This document shows positions 1-8,545 of a DNA stretch of 64,000 nt, in pieces. Below the pieces are notes generated by a model that had not been told where the DNA came from, ran no database searches, and saw nothing but the letters and a program-made list of their open reading frames with translations. Source of the stretch: Croceivirga sp. (GTDB lineage: Bacteria; Bacteroidota; Bacteroidia; Flavobacteriales; Flavobacteriaceae); contig JANQSA010000072.1 of NCBI GenBank assembly GCA_028284285.1, forward strand, positions 1-64,000. The letters are read 5' to 3'. Position 1 is the first letter of the stretch. Every line of letters starts with the position of its first letter. Position numbers and translations under genes: made by a program.

Positions 1-56
1 AGATTGGTTCTCGATACGATTTTTCGTATTACTTCGACAAGCTCAGTAACCACTCA
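1..56. repeat. REP-like dispersed repeat fragment
   Basis: The left edge carries a hairpin (ATACG, loop ATTTTT, CGTAT; about 16-32) followed by CTTCGACAAGCTCAG (about 34-48). That last core, or its reverse complement, is familiar from short dispersed intergenic repeats in many bacterial genomes. GGTT near position 6 and AACC near position 50 suggest an outer stem. There is only one copy in this window and it may be cut by the window edge. The identification rests on recognition of the core sequence, so confidence is moderate. Confidence 0.5.
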
Positions 57-187
57 AAATCACTCGAACAGACAGCCCTTGGTCATTTCACATTCAAAAA
101 GCACAACAGCTAAAAAATATATCTGATACTAATTGCGTACTACTATTGTCAATAAAAAATGACTTTTAAATCTCAATCTACATTGAA

Positions 188-916
188 GTGAATCAAACCA
201 ATTCCCTGGGATCTGAAAATCCAAAGATCCAAAGATCGGATACGAGCACCCTTCACGTTCTTTATGAAGACAATCACTTAGTTGTGGTTAACAAGCGGCC
301 CGGAGATATTGTTCAGGGTGACAAAACCGGGGATACGCCCCTTTCCGAAGTGGTAAAGCACTACCTGAAAACCAAATACAATAAACCCGGCAATGTGTAT
401 TTGGGGGTCGTACATCGTTTGGATCGACCCACATCGGGCATTGTAGTTTTTGCCAAGACCTCAAAAGCACTTTCGAGAATGAACGCACTGTTTTCCAGGG
501 GAGAAACACAAAAGACCTACTGGGCTGTAGTAAAAACACCCCCCGAAAAAGAAAAGGGCTCGCTGATCCATTGGTTGGTTCGAAATCCGAAACAAAACAA
601 ATCCTACGCACATGACCATGAGGTCCCTAATAGCAAAAAGGCAGTTTTACACTACCGTATACTAAAACAACTACAGCAATATTATCTCCTGGAAATCGAC
701 CTGGAAACAGGCCGGCACCATCAAATCCGTGCACAACTGGCCAAATTGGGCTGTCCCATTAAAGGTGACCTTAAGTACGGTGCCCAAAGAAGCAACAAAG
801 ACGCCAGTATCCATCTGCATGCCCGGAAGTTAGCCTTTGAGCATCCTGTACAAAACAAAAGGGTGGAGTACATGGCGAACCCCCCGGAAGATCCGATCTG
901 GAATGCCTGTATTTGA
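188..916 (+). CDS. RluA-family RNA pseudouridine synthase
   Basis: Converts uridine to pseudouridine in structured RNA (rRNA or tRNA). The 242-residue product has the family catalytic motif HRLDR at residues 76-80, with Asp79 as the nucleophile, followed by the PTSG segment. The later E-T-G-R-H-H-Q-I-R motif near residue 175 is also typical. There is no N-terminal S4 domain, so it belongs with the short RluA/RluC-like single-domain enzymes. The start is GTG at 188; no in-frame ATG lies nearby upstream. It stands alone, with its 3' end facing a minus-strand gene. Which RNA position it modifies cannot be told from sequence alone. Confidence 0.85.
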   Translation: MNQTNSLGSENPKIQRSDTSTLHVLYEDNHLVVVNKRPGDIVQGDKTGDTPLSEVVKHYLKTKYNKPGNVYLGVVHRLDRPTSGIVVFAKTSKALSRMNALFSRGETQKTYWAVVKTPPEKEKGSLIHWLVRNPKQNKSYAHDHEVPNSKKAVLHYRILKQLQQYYLLEIDLETGRHHQIRAQLAKLGCPIKGDLKYGAQRSNKDASIHLHARKLAFEHPVQNKRVEYMANPPEDPIWNACI

Positions 917-959
917 TAAGCCGGTATCACAACAATACACTGAACGACCTGTAAAATGA

Positions 960-2504
960 CTACCGGGTAGCTACCAGGGCCTTTTCCCGGATAATTTCGC
1001 CCACCGGTCTGCTCTGCAAGTGGCTCTCCAGCCAGGAAAGAATATCCAAATAGAGAAAAGCACGTTTTTCGTAAGGGTGATTTTCATATTTCTTGAGCTC
1101 GTTGTACAATTTGCGGAATTCATTTTTCAGTTCTGTGGGATAAATATCCCCTAACCGCCTTAAAAACTTGATCATCTCCTTTTGAACAGCATGTAAATCA
1201 TTCATTTTCAGTAAGAATTTGTAGGTGCTTTTCAATTGGACTTCTAGGTGATAATCCATTCCTGCCTCATAATGTGCTACCAAACTTAAGACCCTGGCAA
1301 AACACATCAGATCTTCGCGCATTTTTAAACTCTTGTTATGAATAATTTTCTTGAGGTAAGCAATACAGTTCTTATTGTCTCCTACTCCAAAGTAAAGACA
1401 GGCAATTTTGTAGTACAGCAACATGATATGATGCTGATCTATCCGTTCCTGGTGTTTTTTTATCCCGTATTCAATGATATTCACAAGGTATAGCCCCTTG
1501 TCAAAAGTGCCTTCCAAAAAATGAAGGTTCAGCTTGTTGTTGTTCACGTATAAAAAAGTAAGGGAGGCGACATTGTCATTTTTGGGAAAGGCTTGCCCGG
1601 AAACTGTTACTTCCATACGTTCAAGGGTTTCACGGAATTGGGAGCTATACTTTATAAAAAACAGGGATTCCAGTAAATAATGATTTCCTTTTAAATAAAA
1701 CACCGGATTACGATAGATCATTTCCTCCCGTTCATAGAACATATCCACCCATTTACTGGCGTATTTGTAGGCCGAAAGAAAATCCTGGACGAGCAAGCTA
1801 TACCATAAATATGCCTTGTATAACCATAATTTTTCCCGGAAGCCCAGTTCATTCCGGTTGTACGAAGGCAAATGGGCTTCAAAATAGTCTTTTACCGATT
1901 GTAAATCAGCATCGTTGCGTACATAGCCTACTTTAAGCATCATGCTATACAACTGTAATGACAGATTGGACAATTTACTGGTCATTACATTCTGACGGGA
2001 GAGGGTTTTTGCCTGTTCTGCCAATTCGTCTGCGCGAGCAGGGATACTCCGGGTAATGTATTGGGTTTCTATAATCTTTTCAAGCTCCACAATCTCATAA
2101 GCCACATTTTTTTCTTCATTTTCTATCGCCATAACTTTGGCCTTATCCAATAGCTTTAGACTTTGTTTGTACAATCCTTTTTGATACAGAATAGTAGCAA
2201 AATCCAGTTGTTCCCGTATCTGGATCCGTATACTTTGATTCACAGGATTGAGTCTCAGGCTTATTAGTACCTGTTTGTACAAATGCGCCTTTAAATTGGA
2301 CAATTGTGTTTTTTTTACAATGCCACTGGCCAGGATCTGCCCCTCGTCATAGACCTTCATCTTGTCCAACAAATTAAAAAGCGCCAAAAACTTGGCTTCG
2401 GTGTTCACCCCTAATCTCCCCACGTATAATTTAAACTGTCGCTTTTCAGACTTCGACAAGGATTTCACTAAAACAAACAAACTGTCTTTTGGAGGGCTAA
2501 CCAT
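960..2504 (-). CDS. Conserved helical-repeat protein, function unknown
   Basis: A 514-residue protein with no signal peptide or membrane segment. It is almost entirely alpha-helical in composition, with many Leu/Tyr-rich stretches spaced like TPR helices (for example around residues 105-130 and 345-385), so a TPR-like scaffold is likely. I do not recognise a named family. ATG at 2504 is preferred over an in-frame TTG at 2516, because the N-terminus then reads MVSPPKDSLF and continues into a Lys/Ser-rich helix. It is divergent from leuA across a gap of about 146 bases. The function is unknown, and nothing links it to leucine synthesis except position. Confidence 0.7.
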   Translation of the reverse strand: MVSPPKDSLFVLVKSLSKSEKRQFKLYVGRLGVNTEAKFLALFNLLDKMKVYDEGQILASGIVKKTQLSNLKAHLYKQVLISLRLNPVNQSIRIQIREQLDFATILYQKGLYKQSLKLLDKAKVMAIENEEKNVAYEIVELEKIIETQYITRSIPARADELAEQAKTLSRQNVMTSKLSNLSLQLYSMMLKVGYVRNDADLQSVKDYFEAHLPSYNRNELGFREKLWLYKAYLWYSLLVQDFLSAYKYASKWVDMFYEREEMIYRNPVFYLKGNHYLLESLFFIKYSSQFRETLERMEVTVSGQAFPKNDNVASLTFLYVNNNKLNLHFLEGTFDKGLYLVNIIEYGIKKHQERIDQHHIMLLYYKIACLYFGVGDNKNCIAYLKKIIHNKSLKMREDLMCFARVLSLVAHYEAGMDYHLEVQLKSTYKFLLKMNDLHAVQKEMIKFLRRLGDIYPTELKNEFRKLYNELKKYENHPYEKRAFLYLDILSWLESHLQSRPVGEIIREKALVATR

Positions 2505-2614
2505 CGTAAAAATCAATGTATAAAAAATTAATTATCAGCTACTTAAAACAATGTATCCGCACTTTAACGTTGTAACATAAACTGGAGATCTTTCACATTG
2601 CCTATGGAGGTTCC

Positions 2615-2622
2615 TACTTTCG
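2615..2622 (+). promoter_or_regulatory. Candidate -7 box of the leu operon
   Basis: TACTTTCG, 28 bases before the leuA ATG, resembles the Bacteroidota -7 box TAnnTTTG with one change. No TTG lies at the usual 17-23 base spacing; the nearest is 14 bases away (2598-2600). I looked for a leucine-rich leader peptide or attenuator between 2517 and 2650 and found none. Confidence 0.35.
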
Positions 2623-2650
2623 TAAGAATTAGCTAAAAACTACGTTACCT

Positions 2651-3823
2651 ATGGCTAAAGATAAGGTACATATTTTTGATACTACACTGCGGGATGGTGA
2701 ACAGGTGCCCGGCTGTAAATTGGACACTTCCCAAAAACTAATAATCGCCGAGCGATTGGATGAATTGGGAGTGGACGTTATAGAAGCAGGTTTTCCGATT
2801 TCCAGCCCCGGGGATTTTGCATCCGTCAGCGAAATTGCCAAGTTGGTGCGGAACGCAACGGTGTGCGGCCTTACCCGCTCGGTAGAGAAGGATATTGAGG
2901 TAGCTGCCGAAGCCATAAAACATGCCAGGCGCCCCAGAATACATACAGGTATTGGTACTTCAGACTCCCACATTACCCATAAATTTAAGTCCAACCGGGA
3001 AGACATATTGGAACGTGCCATCGCTGCTGTAAAATATGCCAAGAGGTTTGTTGAGGATGTGGAATTTTATGCAGAAGACGCCGGCAGAACCGATAATGAT
3101 TATCTGGCACGGGTTTGTGAAGCCGTAATAAAAGCAGGAGCCACCGTGTTAAATATCCCGGACACTACCGGATACTGCCTGCCGGAGGAATATGGTGCAA
3201 AAATGAAGTACTTAAAAGAAAATGTGAGCGGTATTGATAAGGCTATTTTATCCTGCCACTGCCATAACGACCTGGGTCTGGCCACCGCCAATTCCATATC
3301 CGGGGTAATTAACGGTGCGAGACAAATTGAATGTACTATTAATGGTATTGGGGAAAGAGCGGGCAATACCTCCCTGGAAGAGGTGGTGATGATCATGCGG
3401 CAACACCCCTACCTGAATTTGGACACCGGTATTAATAGCAAGCTGTTATTTGATACCAGCCAAATGGTAAGCCAAAAAATGGGAATGCCTGTGCAACCCA
3501 ATAAGGCCATCGTGGGGACAAATGCCTTTGCCCATAGTTCGGGAATTCATCAGGACGGAGTAATTAAAAATCGTGAAACCTACGAGATAATTGATCCTGC
3601 CGATGTTGGCGTTAGCGAGTCTTCTATTGTACTCACCGCCAGAAGCGGTAGAGCCGCATTAGCATTCCGTGCCAAAAATGTGGGATACGAACTCACTAAA
3701 CTTCAATTAGACGCCGTTTATCAAAATTTCCTCAAATTTGCCGATCGCAAAAAAGAAATTTTGGATAAGGATATCCACGAGATAATTGAGACCAGTGCCA
3801 TAGATTTAAAAAGTTTGGCCTAA
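2651..3823 (+). CDS. leuA: 2-isopropylmalate synthase, short form
   Basis: Condenses acetyl-CoA with 2-oxoisovalerate, the first committed step of leucine synthesis. The TIM-barrel signature [10 protein letters not shown] is at residues 9-18, and the metal-binding HCHNDLG motif is near residue 203, followed by NGIGERAGN near 231. At 390 residues it ends shortly after the catalytic barrel and its helical subdomain. It is much shorter than the roughly 520-residue enzymes that carry a C-terminal leucine-binding regulatory domain. The stop codon overlaps the leuC start (TAATG). Homocitrate or citramalate synthase are alternative members of the family, but the leuCDB neighbours settle the role. 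Confidence 0.93.
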   Translation: MAKDKVHIFDTTLRDGEQVPGCKLDTSQKLIIAERLDELGVDVIEAGFPISSPGDFASVSEIAKLVRNATVCGLTRSVEKDIEVAAEAIKHARRPRIHTGIGTSDSHITHKFKSNREDILERAIAAVKYAKRFVEDVEFYAEDAGRTDNDYLARVCEAVIKAGATVLNIPDTTGYCLPEEYGAKMKYLKENVSGIDKAILSCHCHNDLGLATANSISGVINGARQIECTINGIGERAGNTSLEEVVMIMRQHPYLNLDTGINSKLLFDTSQMVSQKMGMPVQPNKAIVGTNAFAHSSGIHQDGVIKNRETYEIIDPADVGVSESSIVLTARSGRAALAFRAKNVGYELTKLQLDAVYQNFLKFADRKKEILDKDIHEIIETSAIDLKSLA

Positions 3824-5208
3824 TGCATAAAACACTTTTTGATAAGGTTTGGGATGCTCATGTAGTAGAAACTATCCCGGACGGCCCTCAGATATTATAC
3901 ATAGACAAGCATTTGATCCATGAGGTAACCAGTCCACAAGCCTTTGCCGAGCTGGAACAACGCGGTATCCCTTTGGCCAGGCCGGAAAAGACCGTAGCTA
4001 CGGCAGACCACAATGTACCGACCATAGATCAACATTTGACCATAAAGGATGCCCTGTCCAGAAAGCAAGTGCAGATGCTGACAGAGAATTGCGAAAAACA
4101 TGGCGTAACGCTATATGGACTAGGACATCCTTATCAGGGGATCGTCCACGTAATGGCTCCGGAGTTAGGGATAACACAACCGGGAATGACCATGGTTTGC
4201 GGTGATAGCCACACTTCCACTCATGGTGCCTTTGGTACTATTGCCTTTGGAATAGGAACAAGTCAGGTTGCCCAGGTTTTTGCCAGTCAATGCCTGCTGC
4301 TTAACAAGCCGAAGAAGATGCGAATAAATGTGAATGGTGCACTTAGGGAGAATGTACTACCCAAAGATGTGATCTTGTACATCATTGCAAAGCTGGGTAC
4401 CAATTCCGGAACCGGGCATTTTGTGGAATATGCAGGGGATGTCTTTGAGAATATGAGTATGGAGGGAAGAATGACCGTGTGTAATATGAGCATAGAAATG
4501 GGTGCTCGTGGAGGGATGATTGCCCCTGATGAAACTACATTTGAATATGTTAAAGGAAAAGAGTTTGCTCCTAAAGGGGAAGAATGGGAACGTAAATTAG
4601 CCCTTTGGAAAACCCTGAAGACGGATAAGAATGCCACATTTGATGTCGAATATGAATTTGATGCTGCCGATATTTCTCCAATGATCACCTATGGCACCAA
4701 TCCCGGAATGGGAATAAAGATAGGAGAGCGCATTCCTTCTTTAGAGGATCCTTCTTTCGAGAAATCCCTGAAATACATGGATCTGGAAAAAGGCCAGGAT
4801 TTGGTTGGGCAGGTTATTAATTACGTTTTTATCGGAAGTTGCACCAACTCCCGAATTGAAGACTTTAGGATAGCCGCTTCCCAGATAAAGGGAAAACAAA
4901 AAGCAAAAAATGTAACTGCACTTATCGTTCCGGGCTCGCAACAGGTAGCCAAACAAATTAAAGAGGAAGGGCTGCAGGATGTTTTTGAGGCAGCGGGTTT
5001 TGAAATTAGACAATCCGGATGCTCCGCTTGTTTAGGGATGAATGAGGATAAAATACCGGCCGGGGAGTATTGCGTTTCTACTTCTAACCGGAATTTTGAA
5101 GGGAGGCAAGGCCCCGGGGCCAGAACCTTTTTAGCAAGTCCCCTGGTCGCTGCCGTTACCGCGGTTGAAGGAAGAATAGTAGATGTAACCCAAATGGAAT
5201 TGGCCTGA
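3823..5208 (+). CDS. leuC: 3-isopropylmalate dehydratase large subunit
   Basis: With LeuD it isomerises 2-isopropylmalate to 3-isopropylmalate, using a [4Fe-4S] cluster. The three cluster ligands are visible: Cys340 in SCTNSR, and Cys400 and Cys403 in [10 protein letters not shown]. The substrate-site segment [13 protein letters not shown] (near residue 126) is intact. The length of 461 residues is normal for bacterial LeuC. It is translationally coupled on both sides: its ATG overlaps the leuA stop, and its TGA overlaps the leuD ATG (TGATG). It would be expected to be oxygen-sensitive, like other aconitase-family enzymes. Confidence 0.96.
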   Translation: MHKTLFDKVWDAHVVETIPDGPQILYIDKHLIHEVTSPQAFAELEQRGIPLARPEKTVATADHNVPTIDQHLTIKDALSRKQVQMLTENCEKHGVTLYGLGHPYQGIVHVMAPELGITQPGMTMVCGDSHTSTHGAFGTIAFGIGTSQVAQVFASQCLLLNKPKKMRINVNGALRENVLPKDVILYIIAKLGTNSGTGHFVEYAGDVFENMSMEGRMTVCNMSIEMGARGGMIAPDETTFEYVKGKEFAPKGEEWERKLALWKTLKTDKNATFDVEYEFDAADISPMITYGTNPGMGIKIGERIPSLEDPSFEKSLKYMDLEKGQDLVGQVINYVFIGSCTNSRIEDFRIAASQIKGKQKAKNVTALIVPGSQQVAKQIKEEGLQDVFEAAGFEIRQSGCSACLGMNEDKIPAGEYCVSTSNRNFEGRQGPGARTFLASPLVAAVTAVEGRIVDVTQMELA

Positions 5209-5801
5209 TGCAAAAGTTTACAACACTAACATCCACAGCGGTACCTTTACCTATTGAGAATATTGATACCGATCAAATTATCCCGGCACGTTTTTTAAAA
5301 GCCACAGATAAAAAAGGATTCGGGGAAAATCTCTTTCGGGATTGGCGGTATACCAAAGCAGGCGACCTCAATCCGAATTTTGTATTGAACGATACCACCT
5401 ATTCCGGTAGCGTATTGGTAGCTGGCGAAAATTTCGGTTGTGGTTCCAGTAGGGAACACGCCGCCTGGGCACTAGAAGATTACGGTTTTAAAGTGATCAT
5501 ATCCAGTTTTTTTGCCGATATTTTTAAGGGAAACGCATTGAATAATGGGATTTTACCTATTATTATCCCTGAGGATAAACTAAAAGCGCTGCTTCGCGAA
5601 ATACATGCACAACCAAAGATCCAATTTCATGTGGATCTGGAGCACCAGGAATTGGTAGTGGAAGATTTGGGATTACGGGAAAAATTTGAGATAGATCCGT
5701 ATAAAAAAATGTGTCTTATCAATGGATATGATGACATTGACTTTTTAGTGAGCAAAAGTGAAGTCATCGCCGCTTTCGAAAAGCAAAATACAACAGTATG
5801 A
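5208..5801 (+). CDS. leuD: 3-isopropylmalate dehydratase small subunit
   Basis: This swivel-domain subunit forms the isopropylmalate isomerase with LeuC. The 197-residue product has the characteristic NIDTDQIIPARFLK segment near residue 18 and the active-site GENFGCGSSREHA loop near residue 72. The length is standard. It begins within the leuC stop codon and ends with an ATGA overlap with leuB, so all four leu genes form one coupled operon in the order A-C-D-B. Confidence 0.96.
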   Translation: MQKFTTLTSTAVPLPIENIDTDQIIPARFLKATDKKGFGENLFRDWRYTKAGDLNPNFVLNDTTYSGSVLVAGENFGCGSSREHAAWALEDYGFKVIISSFFADIFKGNALNNGILPIIIPEDKLKALLREIHAQPKIQFHVDLEHQELVVEDLGLREKFEIDPYKKMCLINGYDDIDFLVSKSEVIAAFEKQNTTV

Positions 5802-6916
5802 AACTAAAAATTGCGTTATTACCGGGTGACGGAATTGGACCGGAGGTGCTTTCTCAGGCGGTAAAATGTCTGGAAGCCGTAGAAGAGTCGTTTAACCATC
5901 AATTTGCTTTTAAGGAGGCTCCTGTTGGAGCGGTCGCCATAGATGTAACCGGAGATCCTTTACCGGAACAAACCTTAGAGCTGTGCCATGAAGCAGACGC
6001 CGTTCTTTTTGGTGCTATTGGGGATCCCAAGTATGACAATGATCCAAAGGCAAAGGTACGCCCTGAACAGGGATTATTGAAATTGCGAAAAGAACTGGGA
6101 CTTTATACCAATATCCGGCCGGTAAAAGTATTCCCTACCCTTATGGATCAATCTCCCTTGAAAAAAGAAATTATTTCCGGTACGGATTTTACCATTTACA
6201 GGGAGCTTACCGGGGGGATCTACTTTGGCGAAAAACGAATAAGTGATGACGGCACCGTGGCATCTGATCTCTGCGAGTACTCGGAAAAAGAGATTAGCCG
6301 TATTGCACATTTGGCCTTCAAAGCGGCCAAGAACCGCAACCAAAAACTTACATTGGTAGACAAGGCCAACGTCCTGGAATCTTCCCGCTTGTGGCGTAAG
6401 GTGGTGGCCAAAATAGGGGAAAGTTATCCTGAGGTAGCCTTGGACTTCCTGTTTGTGGATAACGCGGCCATGCAAATCATTTTAAATCCAAGCCAATTTG
6501 ACGTAATTCTCACCGAAAATATGTTTGGAGACATTCTTTCAGATGAAGCCAGTGTGATTGGTGGTTCTATTGGTTTACTGGCCTCCGCCTCAGTTGGGGA
6601 TGCTGCAGCGCTTTTTGAACCCATTCACGGTTCCTTCCCCCAGGCAAAAGGAAAAAACATCGCAAATCCTGTGGCTTCCATTTTGTCCGCAGCAATGTTG
6701 TTGGAACACTTCCAACTGTTCGAAGAAGCTATGGCAGTGCGTGAGGCGGTAAGTAAAGCACTGGAGAAAGGGGTAGTCACCCCGGATTTAAATCCAAACA
6801 CTAAGTATGGCACCAGCCATGTAGGGGGTTTTATAGCGGATAATGTGGTGGACAGTCATGACGACCTCAACATGAACGATGAGAACATTGGCCTTGGGAA
6901 GTCAACCATTATTTAA
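5798..6916 (+). CDS. leuB: 3-isopropylmalate dehydrogenase
   Basis: NAD-dependent oxidative decarboxylation of 3-isopropylmalate to 2-oxoisocaproate. The 372-residue protein opens with the LLPGDGIGPEV nucleotide-proximal motif and has the metal-binding NMFGDILSDEAS segment near residue 236, followed by GSIGLLASAS and the GSAP-like HGSFPQAKGKNIANP region. About 18 C-terminal residues beyond the usual end (rich in Asp and Asn) look like a short lineage-specific tail. It is the last gene of the leu operon; the 279 bases after it contain no clear terminator. Confidence 0.95.
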   Translation: MKLKIALLPGDGIGPEVLSQAVKCLEAVEESFNHQFAFKEAPVGAVAIDVTGDPLPEQTLELCHEADAVLFGAIGDPKYDNDPKAKVRPEQGLLKLRKELGLYTNIRPVKVFPTLMDQSPLKKEIISGTDFTIYRELTGGIYFGEKRISDDGTVASDLCEYSEKEISRIAHLAFKAAKNRNQKLTLVDKANVLESSRLWRKVVAKIGESYPEVALDFLFVDNAAMQIILNPSQFDVILTENMFGDILSDEASVIGGSIGLLASASVGDAAALFEPIHGSFPQAKGKNIANPVASILSAAMLLEHFQLFEEAMAVREAVSKALEKGVVTPDLNPNTKYGTSHVGGFIADNVVDSHDDLNMNDENIGLGKSTII

Positions 6917-7195
6917 GCAGATTCATGCATCACAGGATCACAATCGCTAGTTGGAACCCAACATGCATATATAAACCGGCTGGCAGGTATTCACTTTAGT
7001 GCAAGACTTTCAGTTTCTAAAAATTTCAACGAGTAAGCAGTGCGCACTTTGCGATAGGCAGTTTTAACGGGTGCCAGGCGATTCACGGCCAACTGTTCAC
7101 TGCAACTTTGCCAAAGTGTCCAAAAAAGGAATTGCATTAATTTCTGAAAACCCCCGCCTGTGTCTCGTAGGTATGTATTTTAAATGCATAGTGGT
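6917..7195. other. Intergenic stretch, no gene seen
   Basis: These 279 bases lie between the leucine operon and a convergent lipoprotein gene. I found no ORF of useful length on either strand (the best is about 30 codons), no T-tailed hairpin and no RNA-gene signature. It is less AT-rich than other gaps here, so it may be a decayed gene remnant, but no similarity could be recognised. Confidence 0.5.
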
Positions 7196-8419
7196 TTATT
7201 CTTTGAGAAGCTGATCCAACGTAATGGCAAACTCTTTTTTAAACTCCTCGTGCTTTGCCCCCGTTGCCGGACCATTGAAACCGGTATGTATTTTTCGAAC
7301 CTCACCTTGCTTGTCTATATAAAGGGTCGTGGGATAGGAAAGCACATGATTCAACATCGGTAATTTTTCGTTGGCCTTAGTTTTACTGGAGGTCCCTATT
7401 TGTGCCAGCAATATGGGATACCCCACTCCTACTCTTTCGCGCAATCGCCTTATCCCTTCCAAGGCCTTTTCTTCAGTTTTGGCGTATTCAAAGGCGAGTG
7501 CTACAATCTTCAGATCGGAAGTAGGGTTGTTCTTTAAGTAATCCACATAAAAATGGGTTTCATCCAGGCAATTCGGGCACCAGGTCCCCATGATCTGTAC
7601 TAAAACCACCTTATCGGTAAATGATGGGTCAGAAAGGCTTACCGGATTTCCATCTTCATCGGGAAATGTAAAATCAAAAGAGGTATACCCTTCCTTCAGG
7701 TAGGTCAATGTGTTGGCATCGGGTAGCTCAAAATCTGCGTTACGCCTGGCTTCAAAGTTTTCTACGGAATGGTTTCCGGAATAGAATTTCCCATCCATAA
7801 TACTGTCCTTTAGCTTTGCAGTAAACAAAAAAACATGGGCTCCGTCAAAAGTAGACAGTTTAAGGCTATCACCATCTACTACGCCTTCCAGATACCTGTA
7901 ATCCCCTGTTTTGGTGCGAAAGGTTCCGGTAACCTTGTTCCCTTTTTGATCAAAAATTCCCTTGGCGGGATACGGATTTTCGGTATCAAAATCAAAGTTC
8001 GTTTCCCATACCCCGGACACATCATAACGGGCACCATCTTTCACTTCAAATCGCTCTTCTATGCCGTATTTTGCCTTTAGCGGCACATAACGGTCCAGAC
8101 TCTCCTTAACAAACTCACCTGTCAGTGTACTATCCGTAAATGTAGCGGTAATATACCCTTCAAATACCGGCATGTTAATACGGATAGAATCTCCCGTAAT
8201 CGCAATTTCATCTACCCGGATGACCTCCTGAGCGTTTTGTATGTCTATGAGATAGTGGTCCTCTGAATTTTTGGAAAGCGTAAAGGTAAACGGTAGTTGG
8301 TGATCATCTGCCACCTTCATTTCCGCTCGCCATTTCCCTAAAAGCAGCTCTTTTTCTGCTTTGGTTTCACAGGACACTACCCCCATCAACAATAATATTG
8401 GTATCAGTTGCTTTCTCAT
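7196..8419 (-). CDS. TlpA/ResA-like thioredoxin-fold lipoprotein
   Basis: Predicted periplasmic thiol-disulfide oxidoreductase anchored by lipid. From ATG at 8419 the protein has 407 residues and starts MRKQ..., with a hydrophobic core and the lipobox VVSC. A longer reading from 8467 would bury this signal, so the internal start is chosen. The middle is beta-rich. The C-terminal third is an AhpC/TSA-like domain with the redox motif WCPNC (CxxC) preceded by QIMGT, and a cis-Pro-like SYPTTLYI segment near the end. Such proteins reduce cytochrome c apoproteins or other envelope proteins; the substrate is unknown. It is divergent from pheT. Confidence 0.85.
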   Translation of the reverse strand: MRKQLIPILLLMGVVSCETKAEKELLLGKWRAEMKVADDHQLPFTFTLSKNSEDHYLIDIQNAQEVIRVDEIAITGDSIRINMPVFEGYITATFTDSTLTGEFVKESLDRYVPLKAKYGIEERFEVKDGARYDVSGVWETNFDFDTENPYPAKGIFDQKGNKVTGTFRTKTGDYRYLEGVVDGDSLKLSTFDGAHVFLFTAKLKDSIMDGKFYSGNHSVENFEARRNADFELPDANTLTYLKEGYTSFDFTFPDEDGNPVSLSDPSFTDKVVLVQIMGTWCPNCLDETHFYVDYLKNNPTSDLKIVALAFEYAKTEEKALEGIRRLRERVGVGYPILLAQIGTSSKTKANEKLPMLNHVLSYPTTLYIDKQGEVRKIHTGFNGPATGAKHEEFKKEFAITLDQLLKE

Positions 8420-8495
8420 AGGAAAAAATCTAACCCTTGTGTCGGAAGCGAAAGGATTTCTTAACATAGCACAAAAAACGATATTTATTTGCGAA

Positions 8496-8526
8496 TTGAA
8501 TGTGATACACCAAAGTTTTATCTTTG
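8496..8526 (+). promoter_or_regulatory. Promoter of pheT
   Basis: TTG at 8496-8498, 20 bases of spacer, then TATCTTTG at 8519-8526: an exact match to the Bacteroidota housekeeping promoter TTG-N17-23-TAnnTTTG. The box ends 19 bases before the pheT ATG at 8546. Confidence 0.8.
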
Positions 8527-8545
8527 CTGCCTTTAAAATTGGGTA

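Noticed and set aside
2517-2650. Possible leucine leader peptide or attenuator before leuA
   Set aside because: The only short ORF (starting near 2551) has no leucine codons, and no terminator/antiterminator pair was seen.
4287-4688. Long antisense open frames inside leuC, leuB, clpB, gntP and others
   Set aside because: They lie fully within genes with strong family matches, show no domain or signal of their own, and arise from codon bias on the opposite strand.
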